From Helicobacteraceae bacterium (GTDB lineage: Bacteria > Campylobacterota > Campylobacteria > Campylobacterales > Sulfurimonadaceae): 7,037 nt of DNA. Made by a program: the position numbers and the translations under genes. This document shows positions 1 through 4,692 of the stretch, piece after piece. Within the stretch, counting starts at the first letter, position 1, and the number at the start of each line of letters is the position of its first letter. The DNA is taken from positions 1-7,037 of the forward strand of contig JAGXIA010000126.1 in NCBI GenBank assembly GCA_024635885.1, written 5' to 3'. Below the pieces are notes generated by a model that was given only the letters and a program-made list of their open reading frames with translations, searched no databases and was not told the DNA's origin.

Positions 1-30
1 ACTCCTAAACTTTAGGCGTCTCTGTTTGTG

Positions 31-43
31 GATGGGAATTATA
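31..43 (-). promoter_or_regulatory. Candidate strong promoter pointing out of the window (rRNA/tRNA type?)
   Basis: On the minus strand a perfect TATAAT (38-43) is followed by TCCCATCC, a C-rich discriminator of the kind found at growth-rate-controlled stable-RNA promoters. The sequence upstream (about 60-120) is A/T-rich with A and T runs, as in UP elements. No -35 is recognisable: the hexamer 17 bases upstream reads GAAACA, matching only the last three positions of TTGACA, which is normal for sigma-70 promoters in Campylobacterota. The predicted start is near position 30, leaving about 30 bases of leader inside the window. That it serves an rRNA or tRNA operon is inference. Confidence 0.5.
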
Positions 44-132
44 GGGCGTGTATGCTTAGATGTTTCTTAAATTTTGAAGAAGTTTTGAGGAAATACTTAA
101 GTTCTTTTTGGTTGTAAATTAATAGACTACTT

Positions 133-141
133 TTTATATCA
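133..141 (-). promoter_or_regulatory. Candidate upstream tandem promoter, extended -10
   Basis: The minus strand reads TGATATAAA, an extended -10 (TGn plus a 5/6 match to TATAAT) closely resembling the one proposed for ffh. It lies about 95 bases upstream of the TATAAT at 38-43 and points the same way, a layout like the P1/P2 pair of rRNA operons. The region is AT-rich, so a chance match is possible. Confidence 0.3.
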
Positions 142-247
142 GTTAATCTATATGTAATAAGCAATTAGACATGAAAATACGGTACTTAAATAGAAGTTTT
201 ATTCAAAAAAATACCAAATGTTTTATGTAGCAGTTTAACTAAGTGTT

Positions 248-278
248 AGACTTAGTATTTCAATTACTGAGACTTAGT
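248..278. repeat. Two 9-bp direct repeats, 22 bp apart
   Basis: The sequence agacttagt occurs at 248-256 and again at 270-278, a 22-bp period close to two helical turns. A related cttag follows at 282-286. The first copy also forms part of the inverted repeat actaag(N7)cttagt at 238-256. The spacing could suit a DNA-binding protein, but no family is recognised and short AT-rich repeats can arise by chance. Confidence 0.3.
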
Positions 279-340
279 GACTCTTAGATAAAAATGGGTG
301 TTTAAGTAGATGGGGTGATTGAAATCATTTAAGCAAGTAG

Positions 341-374
341 AAGAGCTTAGAAGATTATTTTCTTCTAAGCTCTT
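341..374 (-). terminator. Hairpin terminator overlapping the end of rplS
   Basis: A perfect 14-bp inverted repeat (341-354 with 361-374) encloses a 6-base loop, AAATAA on the minus strand. The upstream arm encodes the penultimate residues of L19 and the loop carries the last lysine codon and the TAA stop. The run after the stem is only moderately T-rich (CTACTTGCTT), so termination could be partial, or the hairpin may mainly stabilise the mRNA 3' end. Its position at the end of a five-gene cistron supports a terminator role. Confidence 0.7.
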
Positions 375-714
375 TAATACGAGCTTTTTTACCAGCAAGA
401 TCACGAAGGTAAAATAGTTTTGCACGACGAACACGGCCGCGACGGATTACTTTAATTTCATCTATTGAATCGCTATATGTTGGGAATATTCTTTCAATAC
501 CAATACCATTAGCTCCAATTTTTCGTACAATAATAGTTTGACCAGTACCTTGGCCTCTTTTTGATATACAAACGCCTTCGTATGCTTGCACACGAGTTTT
601 TTCACCTTCTTTAATAGTTACCGCTAAACGAAGCGTATCACCAGCACGAAAATCTGGAAGAGTTTTCTCAGATATTTGTGCTTTTTCAAAGTTTTCAATA
701 TACTTATTTCTCAT
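355..714 (-). CDS. rplS: 50S ribosomal protein L19 (bL19)
   Basis: Encodes bL19, a 50S protein at the 30S-50S interface. The 119-residue length and the motif order fit the family: FRAGDTLRLAV (22-32), EGEKTRVQAYEGV (36-48), the VRK...GIGIERIFP stretch (63-78), RRGRVRRAKLFYLRD (91-105) and a basic GKKARIKELRRK tail. The start is ATG, preceded by AAGGA with six bases of spacing (721-725), and lies inside trmD, overlapping its end by 11 bases. The SD sits in a small potential stem (AAGG-AAA-CCTT), probably too weak to matter. The stop codon lies in the loop of the downstream hairpin. It is the last gene of the rpsP-khpA-rimM-trmD-rplS cistron, the same terminal place it has in many bacteria. Nothing in the protein is odd. 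Confidence 0.98.
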   Translation of the reverse strand: MRNKYIENFEKAQISEKTLPDFRAGDTLRLAVTIKEGEKTRVQAYEGVCISKRGQGTGQTIIVRKIGANGIGIERIFPTYSDSIDEIKVIRRGRVRRAKLFYLRDLAGKKARIKELRRK

Positions 715-1408
715 AAGGTTTCCTTGTTCTATGCTTTAAAAGCTGCTCTGGCCTGAAGAATTTAGTCTTACATTCGGACAGGGCTAATTTTAGTGAGCGA
801 ATGTTACTATGATTTCCCTTTAAGTATTCTGATGGAACACTTTTTTGCTCATAGTTTTGTGGTTTAGAAAAAGATGGTGCTTCTAAAAGTGCTGTTTCAA
901 AACTTTCAACACTTAAGGAATCACTATTTCCAAGTACACCTTCAATGTTTCTACTTATGGCATCACACATTACTAGTGAAGCTAATTCTCCACCCGTTAA
1001 TATATAATCGCCAATACTAAAAACTTCATCTGCGAACTCTTCAATTACTCTTTCATCTATACCCTCATATCTTCCACTCACGAAAGCAATATGAGATTTT
1101 TTTGCTAGTCTTTTAGCATCATTTTGTCTAAACGGTTTTGCCACAGGAGTTAAAAAAACTACATGGACATTTTCATCACTCGATTTCAAATCATGCAAAG
1201 CTTCATAAAGAGGCTGAGGGTTCATGACCATTCCAGCTCCACCACCTACAGCAGTATCATCAACTTTACTATGCTTTGAATCACTAAAATCTCTTGGATT
1301 AAGATAATTCAGATTGAATAAATTTTTATCAATCGCACGTTTTAAAATAGAGTCTTGAAAATAACCTTCTATCAAGTTAGAAAAAAGAGTTACAAAAGTA
1401 AAAGTCAT
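704..1408 (-). CDS. trmD: tRNA (guanine-N1)-methyltransferase TrmD
   Basis: TrmD is a SPOUT-class, trefoil-knot enzyme that methylates N1 of G37 in tRNAs with G at 36, using S-adenosylmethionine, and so prevents +1 frameshifting. Visible family motifs are PRDF (38-41), VDD...GGGAGM (49-60), SGRYEGIDER (111-120), containing the Arg and Glu of the active site, and SIGDYILTGGEL (131-142), the knot that binds the cofactor, plus GNH (198-200). Where gamma-proteobacterial enzymes have Asp in the D-S-F motif (Asp169, proposed general base in Haemophilus TrmD), this protein has Glu168, and the following YTRP is FSKP; Campylobacter TrmD, as I recall it, shares both changes. At 234 residues it lacks the longer C-terminal tail of E. 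coli TrmD. The ATG shares one base with the rimM stop (TAATG) and has no clear Shine-Dalgarno, suggesting coupled translation. Confidence 0.97.
   Translation of the reverse strand: MTFTFVTLFSNLIEGYFQDSILKRAIDKNLFNLNYLNPRDFSDSKHSKVDDTAVGGGAGMVMNPQPLYEALHDLKSSDENVHVVFLTPVAKPFRQNDAKRLAKKSHIAFVSGRYEGIDERVIEEFADEVFSIGDYILTGGELASLVMCDAISRNIEGVLGNSDSLSVESFETALLEAPSFSKPQNYEQKSVPSEYLKGNHSNIRSLKLALSECKTKFFRPEQLLKHRTRKPYEK
721..725 (-). promoter_or_regulatory. Shine-Dalgarno of rplS, inside trmD
   Basis: AAGGA on the minus strand, six bases (AACCTT in plus-strand order reversed gives AACCTT on the coding strand) before the rplS ATG at 712-714. It is embedded in the last codons of trmD, and matches core and spacing of the rpsP site. 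Confidence 0.85.
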
Positions 1409-1950
1409 TATGAAGCTTCTAAAATATCCATAGCACCGCTAACGGTTATGACTTTTGTATTAACATCTGTACTTATTATAAATGGTTTATGATATGGAAT
1501 CAAAAAACTATTTGCTCTACCTGATTCAACTAAAGTGTTATCTGTTTTAATATTAAGATAATCACTTATAGCTATACGTTCTACTTCTTCAACTTTACCT
1601 AAAAGATTACCATCTTCAAAAACTTCACAGCCTATAATATCAAACCAAAAATATTGTCCATCTTCTAAATGACAATTTTTTTTAGTATCTTCATAAGTAG
1701 TAAAGAGTTTGACATTGGTATATTTTTTAGCATCTTCAACTGAATTTACACCTTCAATTTTCAAAATACCTCTGTCATTATTAACTTCAGCAAGAGTAAT
1801 TTTCTCTTTTTTGTTTATTAAAAATGTAGAGTTATTTTTAAATTGTTCCGGAAAATCACATTTAATATGAAATTTCATATCACCTTTAATACCGACAGTT
1901 TTGCCGATAGTAGCAATATGAAGTAATTGTTCGTTAGACTGCTTCGACAT
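1408..1950 (-). CDS. rimM: Ribosome maturation factor RimM
   Basis: RimM is a 16S rRNA processing and 30S head assembly factor that binds ribosomal protein S19. The 180-residue protein shows the two expected domains: an N-terminal RimM barrel (about 11-86) opening with the signature ATIGKTVGIKGDMKFH (13-28), and a C-terminal PRC barrel (about 97-177) with the typical YFWFDIIG (100-107), LGKVEEV (117-123) and IPYHKPFI (151-158, an IP-F variant of the usual IP(F) strand). The start ATG lies 17 bases inside khpA and has no good Shine-Dalgarno; no in-frame ATG, GTG or TTG occurs in the next several codons before the RimM signature, so this start is kept and coupling to khpA translation is likely. 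The end overlaps trmD by one base. Confidence 0.96.
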   Translation of the reverse strand: MSKQSNEQLLHIATIGKTVGIKGDMKFHIKCDFPEQFKNNSTFLINKKEKITLAEVNNDRGILKIEGVNSVEDAKKYTNVKLFTTYEDTKKNCHLEDGQYFWFDIIGCEVFEDGNLLGKVEEVERIAISDYLNIKTDNTLVESGRANSFLIPYHKPFIISTDVNTKVITVSGAMDILEAS

Positions 1951-2170
1951 TGATACGGTAACTTACACCATCTTTAGCTTTACAGCCTGAGATAACTGTT
2001 TTTATTGCACCAATCATCTTTCCCTCTTTGCCAATCAACTTTCCAATGTCAGCTTGATTAGCATAAAGAACTATTTCTGTCATTTCATCGCTATCTTGAA
2101 TCTCTACTCTTATATCATCTGGATACGAAGCGATCAATCTTGCAAATTGTGCGACAAAATCAGCTATCAT
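1934..2170 (-). CDS. khpA: KH-domain RNA-binding protein (KhpA-like)
   Basis: A 78-residue protein that is essentially one type II KH domain, found between rpsP and rimM in many bacteria. The RNA-binding loop is seen as IGKLIGKEGKMI (42-53), with the GxxG as G47-K-E-G50. In Gram-positive bacteria KhpA forms a heterodimer with KhpB/EloR and affects cell elongation and RNA binding; whether that applies here is unknown. The ATG follows the rpsP stop after two bases (TAA-TT-ATG) and no Shine-Dalgarno is visible, so translation probably depends on ribosomes finishing rpsP. The 3' end overlaps rimM by 17 bases. The family assignment is sure; the symbol is used by homology. Confidence 0.93.
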   Translation of the reverse strand: MIADFVAQFARLIASYPDDIRVEIQDSDEMTEIVLYANQADIGKLIGKEGKMIGAIKTVISGCKAKDGVSYRINVEAV

Positions 2171-2172
2171 AA

Positions 2173-2403
2173 TTAACGACCAGTTATCTTTTTAACACGA
2201 TCACTCATTTTAGCACCAACGCTTAACCAGTAATCTAATCTTTCTGCATCAACTACTAAAGTTTTTTCAGCTACCATTGGATTATAGTGACCGATTAGTT
2301 CAATCCAACCACCATCTCTACGCTTACGACTATCTGTTACCGCGATACGGTAAAAAGGTGCTTTTTTTCTTCCCATTCTTGTTAGGCGAATTACTGTTGC
2401 CAT
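2173..2403 (-). CDS. rpsP: 30S ribosomal protein S16 (bS16)
   Basis: Encodes bS16, a 30S protein needed for early body assembly. The 76-residue sequence has the family hallmarks: VIRLTRMGRKKAPFYRIAV (4-22), DSRKRRDGGWIELIGHYNP (24-42), and the C-terminal LDYWLSVGAKMSDRV (56-70). Starts at ATG, preceded by AAGGA with six bases of spacing (2410-2414). It is the first gene of the five-gene cistron ending with rplS; the gap to ffh upstream holds two inverted repeats and a possible promoter, so this cistron is probably transcribed at least in part independently of ffh. Confidence 0.98.
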   Translation of the reverse strand: MATVIRLTRMGRKKAPFYRIAVTDSRKRRDGGWIELIGHYNPMVAEKTLVVDAERLDYWLSVGAKMSDRVKKITGR

Positions 2404-2409
2404 GTTTTG

Positions 2410-2414
2410 TCCTT
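2410..2414 (-). promoter_or_regulatory. Shine-Dalgarno of rpsP
   Basis: AAGGA on the minus strand, six bases (CAAAAC) before the rpsP ATG. The rplS gene has the identical core with the identical spacing at 721-725, while khpA, rimM and trmD between them show no comparable site. Confidence 0.85.
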
Positions 2415-2424
2415 CTCTGCGCTA

Positions 2425-2430
2425 ATCATA
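2425..2430 (-). promoter_or_regulatory. Possible -10 of an rpsP promoter
   Basis: TATGAT (5/6 match to TATAAT) lies 21 bases before the rpsP start codon, with TTTAAC 18 bases further upstream as a poor -35. The transcript would begin a short distance before the Shine-Dalgarno, giving a very short leader. Alternative A/T-rich boxes in the same gap (for example the TATACA further upstream) cannot be excluded. Confidence 0.35.
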
Positions 2431-2455
2431 TTTCAATTAGCTGTATATGTTAAAT

Positions 2456-2502
2456 TTTGCATCAAGATGCAAATATATAAACTTCTAAAAGTTTATATAT
2501 TT
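2456..2502 (-). repeat. Two abutting inverted repeats between ffh and rpsP
   Basis: A perfect 14-bp inverted repeat pairs 2471-2484 with 2489-2502 around a 4-base loop (AAATATATAAACTT arm; only 2 of 14 pairs are G-C). An 8-bp inverted repeat pairs 2456-2463 with 2466-2473 (TTTGCATC arm, 2-base centre), sharing three bases with the first. On the minus strand the AT-rich hairpin comes first, about 20 bases after the ffh stop. No clear U-tract follows either stem, so they are not classic terminators; weak termination or 3'-end protection for ffh, a leader structure for rpsP, or a protein operator are all possible. Confidence 0.6.
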
Positions 2503-2522
2503 ACACTCATACGGCATGTGGA

Positions 2523-3869
2523 TTATCTTGGAATAGCTCCAGCTCCACCCATTTGACCCATCATAGCTTGAAGATCTTTCATTCCTTTTGGACCCGAAAA
2601 TTTCTTTGCCATTTTACCTGCATTTTTAAACTGCTTAATCATTCTGTTAATCTCAACCTGAGTAAGACCACAACCTGCTGCGATTCTTTGTTTACGAGAG
2701 TTGTTTAAAAGTTCTGGGTTTTCTCTTTCTTTAATAGTCATTGACGAAACCATTGCTTTGATATTTTTAAGTTCAGAAGAATTTTCAAAATCAAAATCTT
2801 TGATTGCCTTAGACATGTTACCCATACCAGGAATCATTCCCATAATAGAGCTCATGCTACCCATTTTCTTCATACTTTCCATCTGCTCTAAAAAGTCATT
2901 ATAATTGAATTTGCCTTTTTGAATCTTTTTTGTAATTTTTTTGGCAGTTGCTTCATCAATAGCAGAAGCAGTTTTTTCCGCAAGACCTTCAATATCTCCA
3001 AAACCCATAAGACGATTTACAACGCGCTCAGGAATGAAGACTTCTAAGTCTTCCATTTTCTCACCACTACCGATAAAACGAAGTGGAACTTGAACCTGAC
3101 TTGATAAGCCTAGAGCTACTCCGCCCTTGGAGTCACCATCATATTTACTTAAAATAACACCATCAATACCAATTTTTTCTTTAAAACTTGTTGCTGTTTT
3201 AATAGCATCTTGACCAGTTAAAGAGTCGGCTACATAAAAAATTTCATTTGGATTAGCTGCTTTTTTTACAGCTTCAAGCTCGTCCATTAGTTCATTATCA
3301 ATCGCTAAACGACCGGCAGTATCAATAAGTACAACATCATATATTTTACTTTTTGCATATTTAAGCGCTTGTGAGACAACTGCAACAGGGCTGTCTAAGT
3401 TCGCAGCTTCATACATTTCTACATCAATTTGAGCTGAAATTTGACGGAGTTGTTCAACCGCCGCTAAACGCTGTAAATCGGCTGCAACTATAAGAACTTT
3501 TTTATGTTTGTTCTTTAGATACAATGCTAGCTTGCCAGTTGTAGTTGTTTTACCAGAACCTTGAAGTCCTGTCATTAATACAACAGTTGGAGGGTTTGGC
3601 GCAAAAGTAAAACCTTTATTACCACCTATCTCCAATAGTTCATATAAAGCTTTTCTAAGAGCATCTAAAAACTGATCTTTCCCGATTCCATTTGCTTTGG
3701 TATCAGTCTGAACCTTTTCTATTAACTCTTTTACAACTTTATGATTTACATCTGCTTTTAAAAGATTTTTCTTTAATTCAAGGAGAGCTTTAGAGAGTGC
3801 TTTGTCATCATCATGAAAACGGATTTTTTTAATCGCTGCCGTAAACGAATCTGTTAAAGTATTGAACAT
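2523..3869 (-). CDS. ffh: Signal recognition particle GTPase Ffh (SRP54)
   Basis: Ffh binds 4.5S RNA and hydrophobic signal sequences on nascent chains and, with the receptor FtsY, delivers ribosomes to the membrane. Numbering from the ATG (448 residues): a helical N domain (about 1-86); the G domain with GLQGSGKTTTTGKLA (101-115, P-loop), DTAGRL (183-188), SKYDGDSKGG (241-250, in place of the usual TKLDGDxxGG) and GSGEKMEDLEVFIPER (267-282); and a methionine-rich M domain (about 320-448) with the RNA-binding RKQRIAAGCG...IKQF helix-loop-helix (392-414) and a Met-rich stretch near 327-352. The DTYRPAA box reads DLQRLAA (131-137). An in-frame GTG two codons upstream (3875) is only one base from the Shine-Dalgarno, so the ATG at 3869, seven bases away, is chosen. 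Own promoter likely at 3911-3919. Confidence 0.97.
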   Translation of the reverse strand: MFNTLTDSFTAAIKKIRFHDDDKALSKALLELKKNLLKADVNHKVVKELIEKVQTDTKANGIGKDQFLDALRKALYELLEIGGNKGFTFAPNPPTVVLMTGLQGSGKTTTTGKLALYLKNKHKKVLIVAADLQRLAAVEQLRQISAQIDVEMYEAANLDSPVAVVSQALKYAKSKIYDVVLIDTAGRLAIDNELMDELEAVKKAANPNEIFYVADSLTGQDAIKTATSFKEKIGIDGVILSKYDGDSKGGVALGLSSQVQVPLRFIGSGEKMEDLEVFIPERVVNRLMGFGDIEGLAEKTASAIDEATAKKITKKIQKGKFNYNDFLEQMESMKKMGSMSSIMGMIPGMGNMSKAIKDFDFENSSELKNIKAMVSSMTIKERENPELLNNSRKQRIAAGCGLTQVEINRMIKQFKNAGKMAKKFSGPKGMKDLQAMMGQMGGAGAIPR

Positions 3870-3876
3870 GCTCACT

Positions 3877-3881
3877 CTCCT
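3877..3881 (-). promoter_or_regulatory. Shine-Dalgarno that decides the ffh start
   Basis: AGGAG on the minus strand. It is one base from GTG (3873-3875) but seven bases from ATG (3867-3869). Normal spacing favours the ATG, shortening Ffh by two residues relative to the longest frame. Confidence 0.8.
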
Positions 3882-3910
3882 ATTATATTTTCAGATGTAA
3901 AAAGTTTCGA

Positions 3911-3919
3911 ATTATATCA
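3911..3919 (-). promoter_or_regulatory. ffh promoter, extended -10
   Basis: The minus strand reads TGATATAAT, a perfect TATAAT with the extended TGn element, in the 70-base gap between the RluA-family gene and ffh. No -35 is evident at 17 bases upstream, as usual for this phylum. A start near 3904 gives a leader of about 35 bases with the AGGAG site correctly placed. Confidence 0.6.
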
Positions 3920-3945
3920 GAACCTTACTTTTAGTTTTCTTTAAA

Positions 3946-4680
3946 CTATTCAAAGTTAACAAAAGCTTTAGGCTCTGGTGCTATAAATTCCATACCTAAG
4001 AGTTTCACCTTGTATGCATGTAGCATAACTCTTTTTGCCCGTCTTCCGCCGTATTGCTCATCACCAACTATTGGATGGTCAATATAACGAAGATGTGTTC
4101 TTATTTGGTGAGTCCTACCATGATGAATAATACACTTTATTTTTGTTTTATTGGCACTTACTATGTCAGGAAAAAACTCTGATCTAGCTGGTTTTCCTTT
4201 CGCTGAAACATTTGAATATGCTTTATTATTTTTCTTTTGAGTAAGAATTGGTTTATCAACTTCTACAGGTTCACTAATAATACCTTCAACCCATGCTATA
4301 TACTCTTTATAAACTTTGTCTTGTTTGAATTCTTTTATAGCACGTTCTCGAAATTCTTCATTTTTGACAAGCATTAAAACGCCGCTTGTTTCACGGTCTA
4401 GTCTATGTAAAAGTACTGCTGGTTTAAATTGTCTCTCTACTTCATCAGAATTTAAAAATGCCGGTTTATCCACAACAATGATGTCATTATTTTCGAAAAT
4501 AGGTTTGATGCGTTCAATTTTCTCAACTCTGAAAATAGTTTTAGCATCTAAATCACCACGAGCTATCATTACTTTTTTATTACCTACATACACAAGGCCT
4601 CTATCAATCATTGATTTAGCGGCAGAGTTTGAAACACCCTCTTGTATTGCTAAAATCTTATACGCTTTTTCTGTAGCCAC
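3946..4680 (-). CDS. RluA-family RNA pseudouridine synthase
   Basis: Converts specific uridines in RNA to pseudouridine. The 244-residue protein has an S4-like RNA-binding region at the N terminus (about 6-55, including the MIDRGLVYVGNKKV stretch typical of S4), then a catalytic domain with HRLDRETSGVL (92-102; Asp95 is the expected nucleophile), KVYKEYIAWVEG (122-133) and GRTHQIRTHLR (188-198), and ends with the usual HAYKVKL...FIAPEP segment. It is shorter than E. coli RluC or RluD (about 320 residues), so its target (23S rRNA or tRNA) cannot be told from sequence. The start is GTG, supported by AAGGAG six bases upstream, which overlaps the waaA stop; the gap to waaA is 11 bases, so the two are very probably co-transcribed. 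The stop is TAG. I recall an equivalent gene beside ffh or waaA in Campylobacter and Helicobacter. Confidence 0.93.
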   Translation of the reverse strand: MATEKAYKILAIQEGVSNSAAKSMIDRGLVYVGNKKVMIARGDLDAKTIFRVEKIERIKPIFENNDIIVVDKPAFLNSDEVERQFKPAVLLHRLDRETSGVLMLVKNEEFRERAIKEFKQDKVYKEYIAWVEGIISEPVEVDKPILTQKKNNKAYSNVSAKGKPARSEFFPDIVSANKTKIKCIIHHGRTHQIRTHLRYIDHPIVGDEQYGGRRAKRVMLHAYKVKLLGMEFIAPEPKAFVNFE

Positions 4681-4686
4681 AATGGA

Positions 4687-4692
4687 CTCCTT
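4687..4692 (-). promoter_or_regulatory. Shine-Dalgarno supporting a GTG start
   Basis: AAGGAG on the minus strand, six bases before GTG (4678-4680) of the pseudouridine synthase and overlapping the first base of the waaA TAA stop codon. No ATG or TTG in the same frame lies at a better distance, so GTG is the likely initiator. Confidence 0.8.

Larger units (their letters stand above)
1..354. other. Gene-free AT-rich region downstream of rplS
   Basis: No convincing reading frame is present on either strand. The region holds the downstream arm of the rplS hairpin (341-354), a pair of 9-bp direct repeats around 248-278, a small inverted repeat (actaag/cttagt, 238-256), and two minus-strand promoter-like sites at 133-141 and 31-43 that would drive something beyond the left edge. 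At 4-16 is a perfect 6-bp inverted repeat (cctaaa-c-tttagg) that would lie in the 5' leader of that transcript. Several hundred bases of AT-rich sequence upstream of a strong promoter fits an rRNA or tRNA operon control region, but the gene it would serve is outside the window. Confidence 0.7.

Noticed and set aside
2701..2904. A 67-codon plus-strand frame with a hydrophobic look inside ffh
   Set aside because: Antisense to the conserved M domain of Ffh; the hydrophobic residues come from complementing Lys/Met/Glu-rich codons.
3882..3887. A second TATAAT upstream of ffh
   Set aside because: It abuts the Shine-Dalgarno, so transcription from it would start at or after the ribosome-binding site; it is likely AT-rich chance.
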